Of a stretch of DNA of 64,000 nucleotides, positions 16,051 through 25,774 are shown piece after piece (position 1 is the stretch's first letter; each line of letters begins with the position of its first letter). Position numbers and translations under genes: made by a program. The notes beneath the pieces are model-generated. The model worked only from the letters and a program-made list of their open reading frames with translations. It was not told the DNA's origin and did not search any database. The stretch spans positions 62,001 to 126,000 of the forward strand of contig MPNN01000005.1 in NCBI GenBank assembly GCA_002239045.1, in the 5' to 3' direction. Source of the DNA: SAR202 cluster bacterium bin127. Lineage in GTDB: Bacteria; Chloroflexota; Dehalococcoidia; Lucifugimonadales; Lucifugimonadaceae.

Positions 16051-16506
16051 ATGCTGATTCCGATGAAAGTGGACTATGCAGTCCGCATGCTCGTATTTCT
16101 GGCAATGCAGCCGGAAGGTGGTCTCACGTCAACATCCACCATCGCTCAGCAGCAACACATCCCTGAACCTTACTTACTGCGAATCTCAGCCGACCTCGCG
16201 CGTTCAGGTCTGATCGAGTCCCGAAGAGGTCCCGGCGGTGGGGTTCGTTTGGCGCTTTCTGCATCGGAGATCACCGTTGGCAGGGTCGTCGATTGCGTTG
16301 ACCACAGTTTTGCCGCGATCGATTGTCTGTCGGAACCGACCGCTTGCCTTATCTCTGGGGCATGTTCGCAACGAGAACTTTGGGGCGATGTCGAGAAAAT
16401 GTTGCTTGACTATTTGTTCCACATCAAGATCGCGGATTTGGTCGAGAAGCAACACGAGCTGCAGGGCATCCAAGAATTGGCCCTAGAGGTCGGAAGCCCC
16501 AACTGA
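16051..16506 (+). CDS. Rrf2-family transcriptional regulator
   Basis: A 151-residue protein with the Rrf2 winged-helix N-terminus (MKVDYAVRMLVFLAM, IAQQQHIPEPYLLRISADLARSGLIESRRGPGGGVRL). Three Cys lie further on (IDCLSEPTACLISGAC), spaced roughly as the iron-sulfur ligands of IscR-type members. Relatives sense iron-sulfur status, nitric oxide or cysteine supply. The next genes are a MoeB/MoeZ-like adenylyltransferase and cysM. This makes a CymR- or IscR-like role in sulfur control likely, though this is inference. ATG 16051 and ATG 16063 are both possible starts. Confidence 0.9.
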   Translation: MLIPMKVDYAVRMLVFLAMQPEGGLTSTSTIAQQQHIPEPYLLRISADLARSGLIESRRGPGGGVRLALSASEITVGRVVDCVDHSFAAIDCLSEPTACLISGACSQRELWGDVEKMLLDYLFHIKIADLVEKQHELQGIQELALEVGSPN

Positions 16507-16527
16507 TATTTAATTTGATTTCCGAAT

Positions 16528-16546
16528 GGTTGGTACCCGACCAACC
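16528..16546. promoter_or_regulatory. Perfect 7-bp inverted repeat between Rrf2 and adenylyltransferase genes
   Basis: GGTTGGT (16528-16534) and ACCAACC (16540-16546) flank ACCCG. It lies 22 nt after the Rrf2 stop. It may be a weak terminator, although no T-run follows, or an operator for the downstream sulfur genes. Confidence 0.4.
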
Positions 16547-16692
16547 GATGACGCAAGTGACGACCTAATCGGCATTCTCAACACGGCTATGCGATAGAAT
16601 CACGGATAGCATCGCAAGAAACCCCAATGCACCAGATTATTCAGAATTTGCGACGGTAGCTGTCAATATCGAGCGAGTCGAAGGTCGTTCTC

Positions 16693-17553
16693 ATGCAGAG
16701 CACAAATGGATCAGTCAACGGTAGCGCAACCGCCGCGCCTCCACTAACCCCGGCCCAGGTACAAAGATACAGCCGACATCTGATCATGCCCAACGTCGGC
16801 AGCGCCGGACAGCGCGCCCTCGTAGGCGCAAAAGTCCTCGTCATCGGCGCAGGCGGACTCGGGTCTCCAGTATCTCTTTACCTCGCGCTCGCCGGAGTGG
16901 GTACCATTGGCATCGTCGACTTCGATGTCGTCGACGTTAGCAACCTCCAACGCCAGATCCTTCACTCCGACGCCGATGTCGGACGCCGCAAGGTTGAATC
17001 GGCCAAGGAAACCCTCCAAGCCCACAACCCCGAAGTCAACGTCATCATCCACGAGGAACCTATCAACGCCGATAACGCGATGGACATCATCCCCAACTAC
17101 GACATCGTAGTAAACGGCGCGGATAATTTCGCGACCCGGTACCTCGTAAACGACGCCGCATACCTAGCCGACAAGCCCCTCGTCGACGGCGCAATCCTCG
17201 TCTTCGACGGTCAAGCGACCACGTACATCCCCGGTCAAGGTTGCTACCGCTGCCTTTTTCCTGATCCTCCGCCCCCCGGCGAAGTCCCCAACTGCGCAGA
17301 AGCAGGTGTCATCGGAGCGCTCCCCGGACTCGTAGGATCCATCCAAGCCCTAGAAACCATCAAGGTCGCAATGAACATCGGCGAAACTCTCGCCGGACGA
17401 ATGCTCATCATCGACGCCTTGACCATGGAGTTCCGAGAGATCAAAGTGCGCCGCAACCCGGATTGCAAACTTTGCGGTGACGATCCCGAAGTCACCGAAC
17501 TCATCGACTACGAGATTTTCTGCGGCATCGCTCCGCCGCAGGCAGTTGCCTAA
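16693..17553 (+). CDS. HesA/MoeB/ThiF-family sulfur-carrier adenylyltransferase (MoeZ-like)
   Basis: Adenylates the C-terminal glycine of a ubiquitin-like sulfur carrier so that it can be thiocarboxylated. The 286-residue E1-like protein shows RYSRHLIMPNVG, the ATP-binding GAGGLGSP (about residues 53-60), VDFDVVDVSNLQRQ and the zinc pairs CYRC and CKLC. NCAEAGVIGALPG is the usual crossover/catalytic segment. It lacks the rhodanese domain found in many MoeZ proteins. cysM follows after 39 nt, so the likely partner is a CysO-type carrier for cysteine synthesis. Neither CysO nor the Mec protease is visible in the window. MoeB or ThiF function cannot be excluded. Confidence 0.9.
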   Translation: MQSTNGSVNGSATAAPPLTPAQVQRYSRHLIMPNVGSAGQRALVGAKVLVIGAGGLGSPVSLYLALAGVGTIGIVDFDVVDVSNLQRQILHSDADVGRRKVESAKETLQAHNPEVNVIIHEEPINADNAMDIIPNYDIVVNGADNFATRYLVNDAAYLADKPLVDGAILVFDGQATTYIPGQGCYRCLFPDPPPPGEVPNCAEAGVIGALPGLVGSIQALETIKVAMNIGETLAGRMLIIDALTMEFREIKVRRNPDCKLCGDDPEVTELIDYEIFCGIAPPQAVA

Positions 17554-17592
17554 CCCCAACTCATCGCGGCAGGTGAGGGAAGGCCACCAATA

Positions 17593-18555
17593 ATGCAACT
17601 CGCGGAACGCGGCCTTGTAGCTCGCGATGTCACACACGAAATCGGCAACACGCCGGTTGTCGACATCTCTCAATTCAGCCCCAAGTCCGAAGTCCGCCTT
17701 CTCGCAAAGCTAGAGTCCGATAACCCGACAGGCAGCGTCAAAGATCGTGTCGCGCTCTCCCTTATCGACCAAGCCGAAGACGACGGCATGCTGAGCCGCT
17801 CTACTGGCGGCGTAATCCTTGAGCCGACCAGCGGCAACACCGGCATCGGTCTCGCGATGATCGGAAGCCTGCGCGGCTACGAAGTCAAGGTCGTCATGCC
17901 CGAGAGCGTCAGCGCCGAACGCGTCCAACTCCTCGAAGGCTTCGGCGCTGAGATCGTCTTCTCCGCCGCCGAAAAAGGCACCAACGAGTCGATTAACGTC
18001 GCAAAGGAACTCGCCCACGAAAACCCCTCGTGGTTCATGCCGTATCAATATGGCAACCGCGCAAACCCCAATGCCCACTACAGAACAACCGGACCCGAAA
18101 TCGCCCGCGTCGTTCCGGAGGTTGACATGTTCGTCGCCGGCCTCGGCACGGGTGGCACCCTGATGGGCGTAGGCCGCGCCCTCCGCGAACACAATCCGGA
18201 CATCAAAATCGTCGCCGCCGCACCGCATCCCGACGACAAGGTTCAGGGTTTGCGGTCCATCGAGCATGGATTTATTCCGCCGATCCTCGACCTCGATGCG
18301 CTTGATGCCAGGATCATGGTCGAGGCCGAAGAGTCGTTTTACTGGACGAAGAAGCTACTGTTGGATGCCGGCATATTTGTGGGTGTTTCTTCGGGTGCGG
18401 TGTTGGCGAGCGCGATCAGGGCGGCGCGACGATTGGAGAGCGGGACGATTGTAATGCTGTTCGCAGATGGTGGCTGGAAATATCTCTCTACCGGCATTTA
18501 CACGCGCGATTGGAGCGATATCCAGAATGAGGTGGAAGGACAGACTTGGTGGTGA
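17593..18555 (+). CDS. cysM: Cysteine synthase, CysM (sulfur-carrier-dependent) type
   Basis: PLP enzyme making cysteine. The 320-residue protein has NPTGSVKDR with the PLP Lys at residue 50, the phosphate-binding PTSGNTG, and GLGTGGTLMG. Compared with O-acetylserine enzymes it is closer, as I recall, to mycobacterial CysM: SWFMPYQYGN, the GLRSIEHGF segment carrying the Arg tied to O-phosphoserine, and the long C-terminal WKYLSTGIY...EGQTWW tail that is typical of CysM. Together with the adjacent adenylyltransferase this points to a thiocarboxylated-carrier route from O-phosphoserine. An amidase gene overlaps its stop. Confidence 0.9.
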   Translation: MQLAERGLVARDVTHEIGNTPVVDISQFSPKSEVRLLAKLESDNPTGSVKDRVALSLIDQAEDDGMLSRSTGGVILEPTSGNTGIGLAMIGSLRGYEVKVVMPESVSAERVQLLEGFGAEIVFSAAEKGTNESINVAKELAHENPSWFMPYQYGNRANPNAHYRTTGPEIARVVPEVDMFVAGLGTGGTLMGVGRALREHNPDIKIVAAAPHPDDKVQGLRSIEHGFIPPILDLDALDARIMVEAEESFYWTKKLLLDAGIFVGVSSGAVLASAIRAARRLESGTIVMLFADGGWKYLSTGIYTRDWSDIQNEVEGQTWW

Positions 18556-19994
18556 ACAACGTACCAACCGACGCCGAGAATCTGTGTTTCTCGACCGCTA
18601 GTGACATCGCGGCATGGATTCGCAACCGAGATGTTTCGGCCCGAGAGGTGATGACTGCACACCTTAATCAGATCGAGCGCATCAATCCCACTGTGAACGC
18701 AATTGTGACGTTGCTCGATGGGGATGTGTTGTTGAATAAGGCGGCCGAGGCTGACAGAACTTTGGCCAAGGTTGGAGCCGATGATCTTGGGCCACTGCAT
18801 GGTCTTCCCGTGGGTATCAAAGATCTGCAACCGACGGCCGGCATTCGAACCACTTTCGGGTCGCCGATTTTCGAGAATTTCGTGCCGAACGAGGATTCGC
18901 TTACGGTTCAACGCTACAAAGCGGCCGGGGCCATCGTTATCGGCAAAACGAACACTCCGGAATTCGGTGCCGGATCGCAGACGTTCAACGAGGTTTTTGG
19001 GACGACGTTCAACCCGTATGATCTCACGAAGACCTGTGGTGGGAGCAGTGGCGGGGCATCAGTAGCATTGGCCTGCGGGATGATGCCGATCGCCCAAGGA
19101 TCGGATTTTGGTGGCTCATTGAGGAATCCGGCTGCTTGGTCAAACGTTGTCGGGATGAGGAACAGCATCGGGACCGTGCCGGTACACCCTGCGCCACTCG
19201 GCTACACGTCCGAGTCGGTGACGGGCGGAATCGCTCGCACGGTAAAGGACGTCGCTCTTCAATTGACCGCGTTAGCGGGGCCGGATCCGAGGGTACCGAA
19301 TTCGTTGATGCAACCGGGCTCGGTTTTTGGCGAACCGTTGGAACGCGATTTTGGCGGGGCGCGGATCGCTTGGAGCCGGAATGTTGGTGGGGCACCGATT
19401 GGACCGGTGATCACCAAAACGCTGGACGCGCAACGTCAGGTTTTCGAAGACCTGGGTTGCGTCGTGGAGGATGCAGAACCGCCGTTGGAGGATGCTGGTG
19501 AGATATTCCACGTGCTGAGGGCGGCGATATTTGCGCATCAGCACGAAACGAATATTCGCGACCATCGAGATTTGGTCAAGGAAACGATAATTTGGAACGC
19601 GGAGGAAGGTGCGCGAATCTCGGCATTGGATGTAAAGAAGGCCGAGGAACGTCGTACCGCGCTGTATGTGCGAATGGCGGATTTCATGAGTCGATACGAT
19701 TTCCTGATGTTGCCGGTGACCTCCGTTCCACCATTTTCCGCTGATGAGGAGTATCCGACCGAGGTCGACGGCAAACCGCTGGCGAACTACCTTGAGTGGA
19801 TGACGCCGTGTTCGTCGATCACCGTTACAGGACTACCGGCGATTTCGGTCCCGAGTGGTTTCGACGCCGACGGATTGCCGGCTGGACTGCAGATCGTGGG
19901 TCGGCAGAAAGCCGATTTTTCGGTGTTACAGATGGCGTTTGCCTTTGAAGGTGCGACGGAGTTTTGGCGGCGCCGGCCAGCGATCGTTGAGTAA
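18549..19994 (+). CDS. Amidase signature family hydrolase
   Basis: About 481 residues with the Ser-cisSer-Lys machinery: Lys in GLPVGIKDL, and the signature GGSSGGASVALACGMMPIAQGSDFGGSLRNPAAW containing both serines. The conserved C-terminal GLPAGLQIVGR is also present. Such enzymes hydrolyse amides from carboxamides to aryl amides; the substrate is unknown. GatA is less likely because gatB and gatC are absent and the sequence resembles catabolic amidases. The start lies among TTG 18546, GTG 18549 and GTG 18552, all overlapping the cysM stop; AGGA at 18537-18540 suits 18549. It is probably translated from the same mRNA as cysM. Confidence 0.9.
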   Translation: MVNNVPTDAENLCFSTASDIAAWIRNRDVSAREVMTAHLNQIERINPTVNAIVTLLDGDVLLNKAAEADRTLAKVGADDLGPLHGLPVGIKDLQPTAGIRTTFGSPIFENFVPNEDSLTVQRYKAAGAIVIGKTNTPEFGAGSQTFNEVFGTTFNPYDLTKTCGGSSGGASVALACGMMPIAQGSDFGGSLRNPAAWSNVVGMRNSIGTVPVHPAPLGYTSESVTGGIARTVKDVALQLTALAGPDPRVPNSLMQPGSVFGEPLERDFGGARIAWSRNVGGAPIGPVITKTLDAQRQVFEDLGCVVEDAEPPLEDAGEIFHVLRAAIFAHQHETNIRDHRDLVKETIIWNAEEGARISALDVKKAEERRTALYVRMADFMSRYDFLMLPVTSVPPFSADEEYPTEVDGKPLANYLEWMTPCSSITVTGLPAISVPSGFDADGLPAGLQIVGRQKADFSVLQMAFAFEGATEFWRRRPAIVE

Positions 19995-20031
19995 CTAGTG
20001 CCGCGCGCAATCTGAAAGGGAGTAAACCTCC

Positions 20032-20832
20032 GTGAATCTTGAACTTGATGGAAAGTCGGCTGTTGTTACTGGAGGCAGCCGTGGGATTGGCAAGGCGATC
20101 GCTTGGGAGTTGGCGCGCGAGGGGTGCAATGTGGCGATCTGCGCGCGCAATGTAGATGCGCTGGAGGCAACCGCGAAAGAAATCGCTGCAGATACTGGTC
20201 GCGACATATTTGCGATTGAGTGCAATACGTCGGACACGGCCTCGGTTGACGCCATGGTTGCGCGGGCGAATTTCCAGTTGGGCGGCATCGACATCTTGGT
20301 CAACAACGCCGCTCGACCGCTGGGTCAGGCTCGCGTCCCGGGAATCGAAGGCGTGACGGATGAGGCGTTCAACGATGACATCAACACTAAGGTGTTGGGA
20401 TATCTGAGGTGCGCAAGAGCTGTAGCACCGATCATGAAGCAGCGAGGATGGGGACGCATCATCAACATCAGTGGTCTCGCGTCGCGCTCAAGCGGGTCAG
20501 CGGTGGGTTCGATGCGGAACGTTGCCGTCTCGGCTCTCACGAAAAACTTAGCGGATGAATTGGGTCCGCATGGCATCAACAGCGTGGTAATCCATCCGGG
20601 CGCAACTCGGACGGAAGCGACAGCCGGCGTAGCCGCGGCACGCGCGAAAGACCGCGGAGTTTCGGTCGATGCCATTCTGGAAGAGATGTCGGAGAGCAAC
20701 TCGTCGCGACGAATCATCGATGCGAGGGAAATCGCATATATCGTTGCGTTCGTCGCCTCACCAAAAGCTGTTGCAATCAACGGAGACGGCATCGCAGCTG
20801 GTGGCGGCGTCGGAACCGCAATCCATTACTAA
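20032..20832 (+). CDS. SDR-family protein lacking the catalytic Tyr-Lys pair
   Basis: The 266-residue protein has the classical SDR cofactor site TGGSRGIG, NNAA, and the catalytic-region Ser (ISGLAS, S147). Where YxxxK should occur before the AVSALTK helix it reads GSMRN (159-163), so both catalytic Tyr and Lys are replaced. The rest of the fold (LADELGPHGINSVVIHPGATRTE) is intact and the gene is full length, so this is not decay. I recall other SDRs with an Arg-Asn at this place, so it may be a known side branch. The GTG start has AAAGGGAG about 10 nt upstream. A hairpin GGTGCGAG/CTCGCATC follows the stop. Confidence 0.85.
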   Translation: MNLELDGKSAVVTGGSRGIGKAIAWELAREGCNVAICARNVDALEATAKEIAADTGRDIFAIECNTSDTASVDAMVARANFQLGGIDILVNNAARPLGQARVPGIEGVTDEAFNDDINTKVLGYLRCARAVAPIMKQRGWGRIINISGLASRSSGSAVGSMRNVAVSALTKNLADELGPHGINSVVIHPGATRTEATAGVAAARAKDRGVSVDAILEEMSESNSSRRIIDAREIAYIVAFVASPKAVAINGDGIAAGGGVGTAIHY

Positions 20833-20842
20833 ATTAGGCATG

Positions 20843-20861
20843 GGTGCGAGAACCTCGCATC
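20843..20861 (+). terminator. Short hairpin after the SDR gene
   Basis: GGTGCGAG (20843-20850) pairs with CTCGCATC (20854-20861), with one G-T pair and a 3-nt loop, 11 nt after the stop. No T-run follows, so termination is uncertain. Confidence 0.35.
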
Positions 20862-20977
20862 GAGACAGTGGGAGGAACTTACTCTAGAATCGAGTATGCA
20901 GCCTTTTGATCTATCCCGCTAACTGGTGGCGGGAAGTTGCGACGGGGTTGCATGTTTCGAGATTGAGCCCGAACTAA

Positions 20978-23900
20978 ATGTCTGAAAACGAAATCGTCGT
21001 GCGCGGCGCACGCGAACACAACTTGAAGAACATTGATGTTCGTATCCCGCGCGACAAATTGGTCGTCGTAACTGGTGTTTCGGGTTCCGGAAAGAGCAGT
21101 TTAGCGTTCGACACGGTCTACGCAGAGGGACAACGACGTTATGTCGAAAGTCTTTCGGCGTATGCGCGTCAATTTTTGGGTCGGTTGGAGAAGCCAGAGG
21201 TGGATCACATCGATGGATTGAGCCCGTCGATTTCGATTGATCAGAAGGGCGTTTCAAGAAATCCTCGCTCGACGGTCGGAACGGTCACGGAGATATACGA
21301 CTATCTCAGGTTATTGTTTGCACGCGCAGGTCGCCCCCATTGTCGAAACTGTGGCCAACCCGTTCAACGACAGACCGTGCAACAGATCGTCGACTCGATA
21401 ACGCGTTTGGATGAAGGCTCGCGCCTGTTGTTGCTAGCGCCAGTGGTCAAGCATAAGAAGGGTGAGCACACGGCGATATTCGAAGGTGCGCGACGTTCCG
21501 GGTTCGTCCGTGCGCGCGTCGATGGTGAGGTAGTTGAGCTTAACGAAGAGATCACGCTCAACAAAAACAAGTGGCACAACATCGAGATCGTAGTTGACCG
21601 GATCATTGTGAGAGACACGACGGAGCGGGAGCGTTTGACCCAATCCGTCGAGACAGCGTTGAGGACCGCTGAAGGGATGTTGACGGTTGCCGTGCTGAAT
21701 CCGACTGAACGATTGATCGAGGAGTTGTCGTCGGGTGCGAAGAGCGCTGTCGTCGCGGGCACGATCAACAAACAACGACGCCGCAAAAAGCAGGAGAATC
21801 GATCGCAAGACATCGCTTATTCTGAACAGTTCGCCTGTCCTGATTGCGACATTTCGATGTCGGAGTTGGAACCGCGAAACTTTTCATTTAACACTCCATT
21901 CGGTGCTTGTTCCGATTGTTCGGGTATCGGTTACCGGCTGGAGATCGACCCCGATCTGGTGTTGCCGAACAAGGCGATCGCACTCGAGGATGGGGCAGTA
22001 GCGCCTTGGAGTCGGGATGGTAAGAATTCCCAATGGGCTTGGGGGCCGCTGAACGCATTAAACGAACATTTCCAAGTCCCATTGGACAAACCGATATCGG
22101 AGCTTGAACCGGAACACCTGAAACTGATTCTGTACGGATCGGGTCGGAAAAAAGTTCAGTTGACGCATCGGACTTCGTCTGGCGCAGTATTTAGTTGGAA
22201 GGGGCAGATTGAGGGTGTAATCCCGAATTTGCAGCGCCGACATTCGAACACCGAGTCGGAGAACGTTCGAAACGACATTGAGCGATACATGTCGCAGCGG
22301 AGGTGCAATACCTGTGATGGCGATCGACTCAAGCCCGATGCCCTTGCAGTTACATTGCTGGGGATGAACATCATGCAGGTCACGCGGCAATCGGTCGCGA
22401 CCGCGTTGCAATGGGTGGACGCATGTCGGAACGGTAAGTGGACTGACGACGAACGACCGATCACTGAGGTTTTGACGGGTAGGGAACTTTCAATCGCCGA
22501 TCAAATACTCAAAGAGATCGAATCGAGGTTGGGCTTCCTTGCTAGAGTCGGTCTGGAGTACTTGACCTTGGACCGATCAGCCGGGTCATTGTCCGGCGGC
22601 GAAGGACAGAGGATTCGGCTCGCTACACAGATCGGTTCCGGTCTGATGGGAGTGCTCTACGTATGTGACGAACCATCCGTCGGATTGCATCCCCATGACG
22701 GCGATCGGCTAATCGCGACGCTGAAGAGTTTGCGGGATGTTGGTAACACCGTGTTGATCGTGGAGCACGACGAGGCGGTGATGCGAGCTGCCGACCACAT
22801 CGTCGATCTGGGTCCCGGCGCTGGCGAACATGGCGGGCACGTGGTGGCGGAAGGCGATATCGAAGCCATAATGTTGGCCGAAAGGTCGATCACTGGGGAG
22901 TATCTGAGCGGTCGGAAGGAAATCGCTACACCCAATGAACGGCGGAAGAAGGGAGAACCCGCGTTAAAGGTAATTGGGGCTCGGGCGAACAATTTGAAGA
23001 ATGTGAATGTTGAGATTCCTCTTGGTGTGTTCGTTTGCGTGACTGGAGTATCTGGTTCTGGCAAGAGCACGTTGGTTAACGAGATCGTATTGAAGCGTTT
23101 GGCTCAGCATTTCTACCGGGCTAAAGATCGGCCCGGTCCCCACGACGACGTTTTTGGGTTGCCGCTGATTGACAAGGTGATCAACATCGATCAATCGGCG
23201 ATTGGAAGAACACCCAGGTCGAATCCGGCGACGTATACCGGAGTATTCACACCGATCAGGGATCTCTTTGCGTCGATGCCGGAAGCTCGCGCCCGTGGCT
23301 ACACGCCGGGCCGATTTTCATTCAATGTGCGCGGCGGGAGATGCGAAGCGTGTTCAGGAGCGGGATACACGCAGATCGAGATGCAGTTCTTGCCAGACGT
23401 GACGGTCCCGTGCGAGGTTTGTGAAGGCGCGCGGTACAACCGCGAAGCGTTGGAGATCCTGTTCAAAGGCGCATCTATTTCAGACGTGTTGAACATGACG
23501 GTCACTGAGGCACACGCGCTATTCGAGAACATTCCTACGATCGCCAACAAGCTCCGAACGTTGATTGACGTGGGACTGGGATACATACATCTGGGTCAAC
23601 CAGCCACGACGCTTTCGGGCGGTGAAGCGCAACGGATCAAATTGTCTTCGGAGTTGTCGAAACGGAGCACCGGCCAGACGCTGTACATCTTGGATGAACC
23701 GACAACTGGTTTGTCGTTCGACGACGCGGACAAGCTGTTGACCGTGCTGCATAGGTTGGTAGACAACGGAAATACCGTGTTGCTGATTGAGCACCATCTC
23801 GACCTAATCAAGAACGCCGACTGGATCATCGATCTCGGTCCCCATGCCGGGGATGATGGCGGCGAGTTGGTCGCGGTCGGCACTCCAGAATTTATCGCCT

Positions 23901-24163
23901 CGGTCGACCGATCGTACACAGGTGCGTACTTGCGCGAAATCTCCGGTATCGTGCCAGATGAAACTGCGGAAGGTTCGGATGTGTCCGAGTCCGGTGTTAA
24001 CGGTGTGCACGACGCGGAGCTTACCAACGGTCGCACCGAAATCAAGATTGCCGATATCTTGGATGAGCACCCAGATCTCGGTGTTGCGCCTAAACCATCG
24101 AGGAATGGCGCAAGGACAAGAGGTCGGCGGCGCCGACGGCGGACAGCAGGTCGAAGAAGTTGA
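20978..24163 (+). CDS. uvrA: Excinuclease ABC subunit A with extended basic C-terminus
   Basis: Damage-recognising ATPase of nucleotide-excision repair. The 1061-residue protein has two ABC cassettes with Walker A GVSGSGKS (N- and C-terminal halves) and signatures [17 protein letters not shown] and [17 protein letters not shown]. Zinc-module Cys pairs are CPDC/CSDC and CEAC/CEVC. The family is normally about 940 residues. The extra length is mostly a C-terminal extension after the last conserved ABC segment, ending in an Arg-rich stretch ([16 protein letters not shown]) likely to bind DNA or RNA. The stop overlaps the next gene by 4 nt (TTGA). Confidence 0.97.
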   Translation: MSENEIVVRGAREHNLKNIDVRIPRDKLVVVTGVSGSGKSSLAFDTVYAEGQRRYVESLSAYARQFLGRLEKPEVDHIDGLSPSISIDQKGVSRNPRSTVGTVTEIYDYLRLLFARAGRPHCRNCGQPVQRQTVQQIVDSITRLDEGSRLLLLAPVVKHKKGEHTAIFEGARRSGFVRARVDGEVVELNEEITLNKNKWHNIEIVVDRIIVRDTTERERLTQSVETALRTAEGMLTVAVLNPTERLIEELSSGAKSAVVAGTINKQRRRKKQENRSQDIAYSEQFACPDCDISMSELEPRNFSFNTPFGACSDCSGIGYRLEIDPDLVLPNKAIALEDGAVAPWSRDGKNSQWAWGPLNALNEHFQVPLDKPISELEPEHLKLILYGSGRKKVQLTHRTSSGAVFSWKGQIEGVIPNLQRRHSNTESENVRNDIERYMSQRRCNTCDGDRLKPDALAVTLLGMNIMQVTRQSVATALQWVDACRNGKWTDDERPITEVLTGRELSIADQILKEIESRLGFLARVGLEYLTLDRSAGSLSGGEGQRIRLATQIGSGLMGVLYVCDEPSVGLHPHDGDRLIATLKSLRDVGNTVLIVEHDEAVMRAADHIVDLGPGAGEHGGHVVAEGDIEAIMLAERSITGEYLSGRKEIATPNERRKKGEPALKVIGARANNLKNVNVEIPLGVFVCVTGVSGSGKSTLVNEIVLKRLAQHFYRAKDRPGPHDDVFGLPLIDKVINIDQSAIGRTPRSNPATYTGVFTPIRDLFASMPEARARGYTPGRFSFNVRGGRCEACSGAGYTQIEMQFLPDVTVPCEVCEGARYNREALEILFKGASISDVLNMTVTEAHALFENIPTIANKLRTLIDVGLGYIHLGQPATTLSGGEAQRIKLSSELSKRSTGQTLYILDEPTTGLSFDDADKLLTVLHRLVDNGNTVLLIEHHLDLIKNADWIIDLGPHAGDDGGELVAVGTPEFIASVDRSYTGAYLREISGIVPDETAEGSDVSESGVNGVHDAELTNGRTEIKIADILDEHPDLGVAPKPSRNGARTRGRRRRRRTAGRRS

Positions 24164-24696
24164 CGAGCGCCGTCGATGCGATCCCCAATCTTCCTTGCCC
24201 ACCAGAGTTCGTTCAAGATGGGTTGATCGGAAATTCCTGTTTTGGTTGTGGTGCGTGGAACGAGCACGGACTGAACATTAAATCGAGTTGGGACGGGGAC
24301 TTTTCTGTGTGTCGATTCGTGCCACAGGCCCATCACGCCGCGATGCCCCACGACATTGTCAACGGTGGCATCATCGCAGCGGTCATGGATTGCCACTCAG
24401 TGTGTACGGCGATCGCTGACGCGTACCGGCGAGCTAAGCGATTTGCCGGCGACGGCAAACGTCCACTGTTGTGGTACGCAACAGCTTCATTGCATGTGGA
24501 ATATTTGAAACCAACGCCGTTGTCGATGCCTTTCACTGTCAGAGCAAAAGTTGTCGGCGTAGAACGACGACGAACCAAATTGCAGGTGGAGTTGGTCAGT
24601 GATGATGGGACTACCACTTGTACCGGCGAGGTCGTCGCGGCTCAAGTTTCCGATCGCTGGGCGCGGGCTTCGGGATATTACGGCAGAGGCATGTAA
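24160..24696 (+). CDS. Hotdog-fold thioesterase (PaaI-like)
   Basis: A 178-residue single-domain protein. It has an N-terminal CFGCGAWNEHGL pattern, then PHDIVNGGIIAAVMDCHSVCTA, matching the helix of PaaI-type acyl-CoA thioesterases (HGG...), and TASLHVEYLKPTP in the central strand. It should hydrolyse an acyl-CoA in the cytoplasm; the acyl group is unknown. The likely start is TTG 24160, whose last two bases form the uvrA stop, with a weak GAAG upstream. No functional link with uvrA is known. Confidence 0.85.
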   Translation: MTSAVDAIPNLPCPPEFVQDGLIGNSCFGCGAWNEHGLNIKSSWDGDFSVCRFVPQAHHAAMPHDIVNGGIIAAVMDCHSVCTAIADAYRRAKRFAGDGKRPLLWYATASLHVEYLKPTPLSMPFTVRAKVVGVERRRTKLQVELVSDDGTTTCTGEVVAAQVSDRWARASGYYGRGM

Positions 24697-24742
24697 TCTC
24701 GCAGAACCGCGTGCCTCGATCGAGATTATCATTTCAGACACC

Positions 24743-25765
24743 ATGCTCACACGCGAAGAACTTGCTGCTCGAGTCGACGCCCTGCCGCGCGTTGACATTG
24801 CCCACACGCCGACTCCGTTAGAGGAGATGCCGCGATTAAGGGAACGGTTGACCGATGATGGGCACGTGGTTCCACCGATCTATGTGAAGCGTGAGGACAT
24901 GACTGGGTTGGCGTTCGGTGGCAACAAGGCTCGGCACTATGAATTTGAGATGCCTCACATTGTTGATGCAGGTTATGACACCTTAATCAACATCATGGAC
25001 TATCACTCGAACAACGCCCGCATGACGGCCGCGGCGGCCAATAAATCCGGTTTGCGGTATGTGTTGGTGTTGAAAAATGCAGCAAATCGGAAGGTCCAAG
25101 GCAACCTTTTGATTGACAAACTGTTGGGTGCCGAAATGCATCTGCTCGATCAGTTTCAATCTGAAGACGCCGACGATTATGCCGCCAAGTTGAAGGAAAA
25201 GTTAGAAGCAGACGGCGCCAAGGTTTACCTGCTGCAAGAACACCTCTTCCCGCGAGTGGTTGGCATGGTGGGTTTCGTTCGGTGCGGCTTGGAGTTGTTG
25301 AGCCAGATCGAGGAACTGGGGCTGCAACAAGTTCACATTTACGGCGTCGCTGGACGTTCTTTGTGCGGACTCATCTTGGCCGCTAAGAATCTGGGATTAG
25401 ATTGGCGTTTCACCGGCGTCACGGTGAATTACGACATGCCCTTGGACGACTACATCTTTCAGCATGTCGAGGATATTCGAGGCTTCCTCGACCTTCCCAT
25501 GACATTCGCCGAGGCGGACATGCGCGTTCTGGATCAATTCGTCGGTGAAGGTTACGGTCTCATGACACCTGAGGTCGGCGATGCGATTCGCCTGGCCGCG
25601 CAGACTGATGCCATCATTTTGGACCCCAACTACACCGGAACGGTGATGGCGGCACTTCTCGATGACATCCGGACGGGCAGCGTTTCTCCGGAGGAATCCG
25701 TCGTGTTTCTGCATACCGGTGGCTTGCCAGCACTTTTCACTTTCGCCGACGATTTGGCAAATTAG
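24743..25765 (+). CDS. D-cysteine desulfhydrase / ACC deaminase family PLP enzyme
   Basis: About 340 residues of the tryptophan-synthase-beta PLP fold. The PLP Lys lies in LAFGGNKARHYEFE, the SNNARMTAAAA segment corresponds to the family SNHxR, and the C-terminal FLHTGGLPALF is diagnostic of the ACC deaminase/D-cysteine desulfhydrase group. The family deaminates D-cysteine, ACC or related amino acids. The frame is open to 24599, but that upstream part overlaps the thioesterase gene; ATG 24743 gives the family N-terminus (MLTREELAARVDALPRVDIAHTPTPLEEMPRL). It converges on a YihY gene 9 bp beyond. Confidence 0.88.
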   Translation: MLTREELAARVDALPRVDIAHTPTPLEEMPRLRERLTDDGHVVPPIYVKREDMTGLAFGGNKARHYEFEMPHIVDAGYDTLINIMDYHSNNARMTAAAANKSGLRYVLVLKNAANRKVQGNLLIDKLLGAEMHLLDQFQSEDADDYAAKLKEKLEADGAKVYLLQEHLFPRVVGMVGFVRCGLELLSQIEELGLQQVHIYGVAGRSLCGLILAAKNLGLDWRFTGVTVNYDMPLDDYIFQHVEDIRGFLDLPMTFAEADMRVLDQFVGEGYGLMTPEVGDAIRLAAQTDAIILDPNYTGTVMAALLDDIRTGSVSPEESVVFLHTGGLPALFTFADDLAN

Positions 25766-25774
25766 GCGCGGAGC

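Noticed and set aside
23596-24396. 266-codon minus-strand frame under uvrA
   Set aside because: It is antisense to clear UvrA and thioesterase motifs, so it is a shadow frame.
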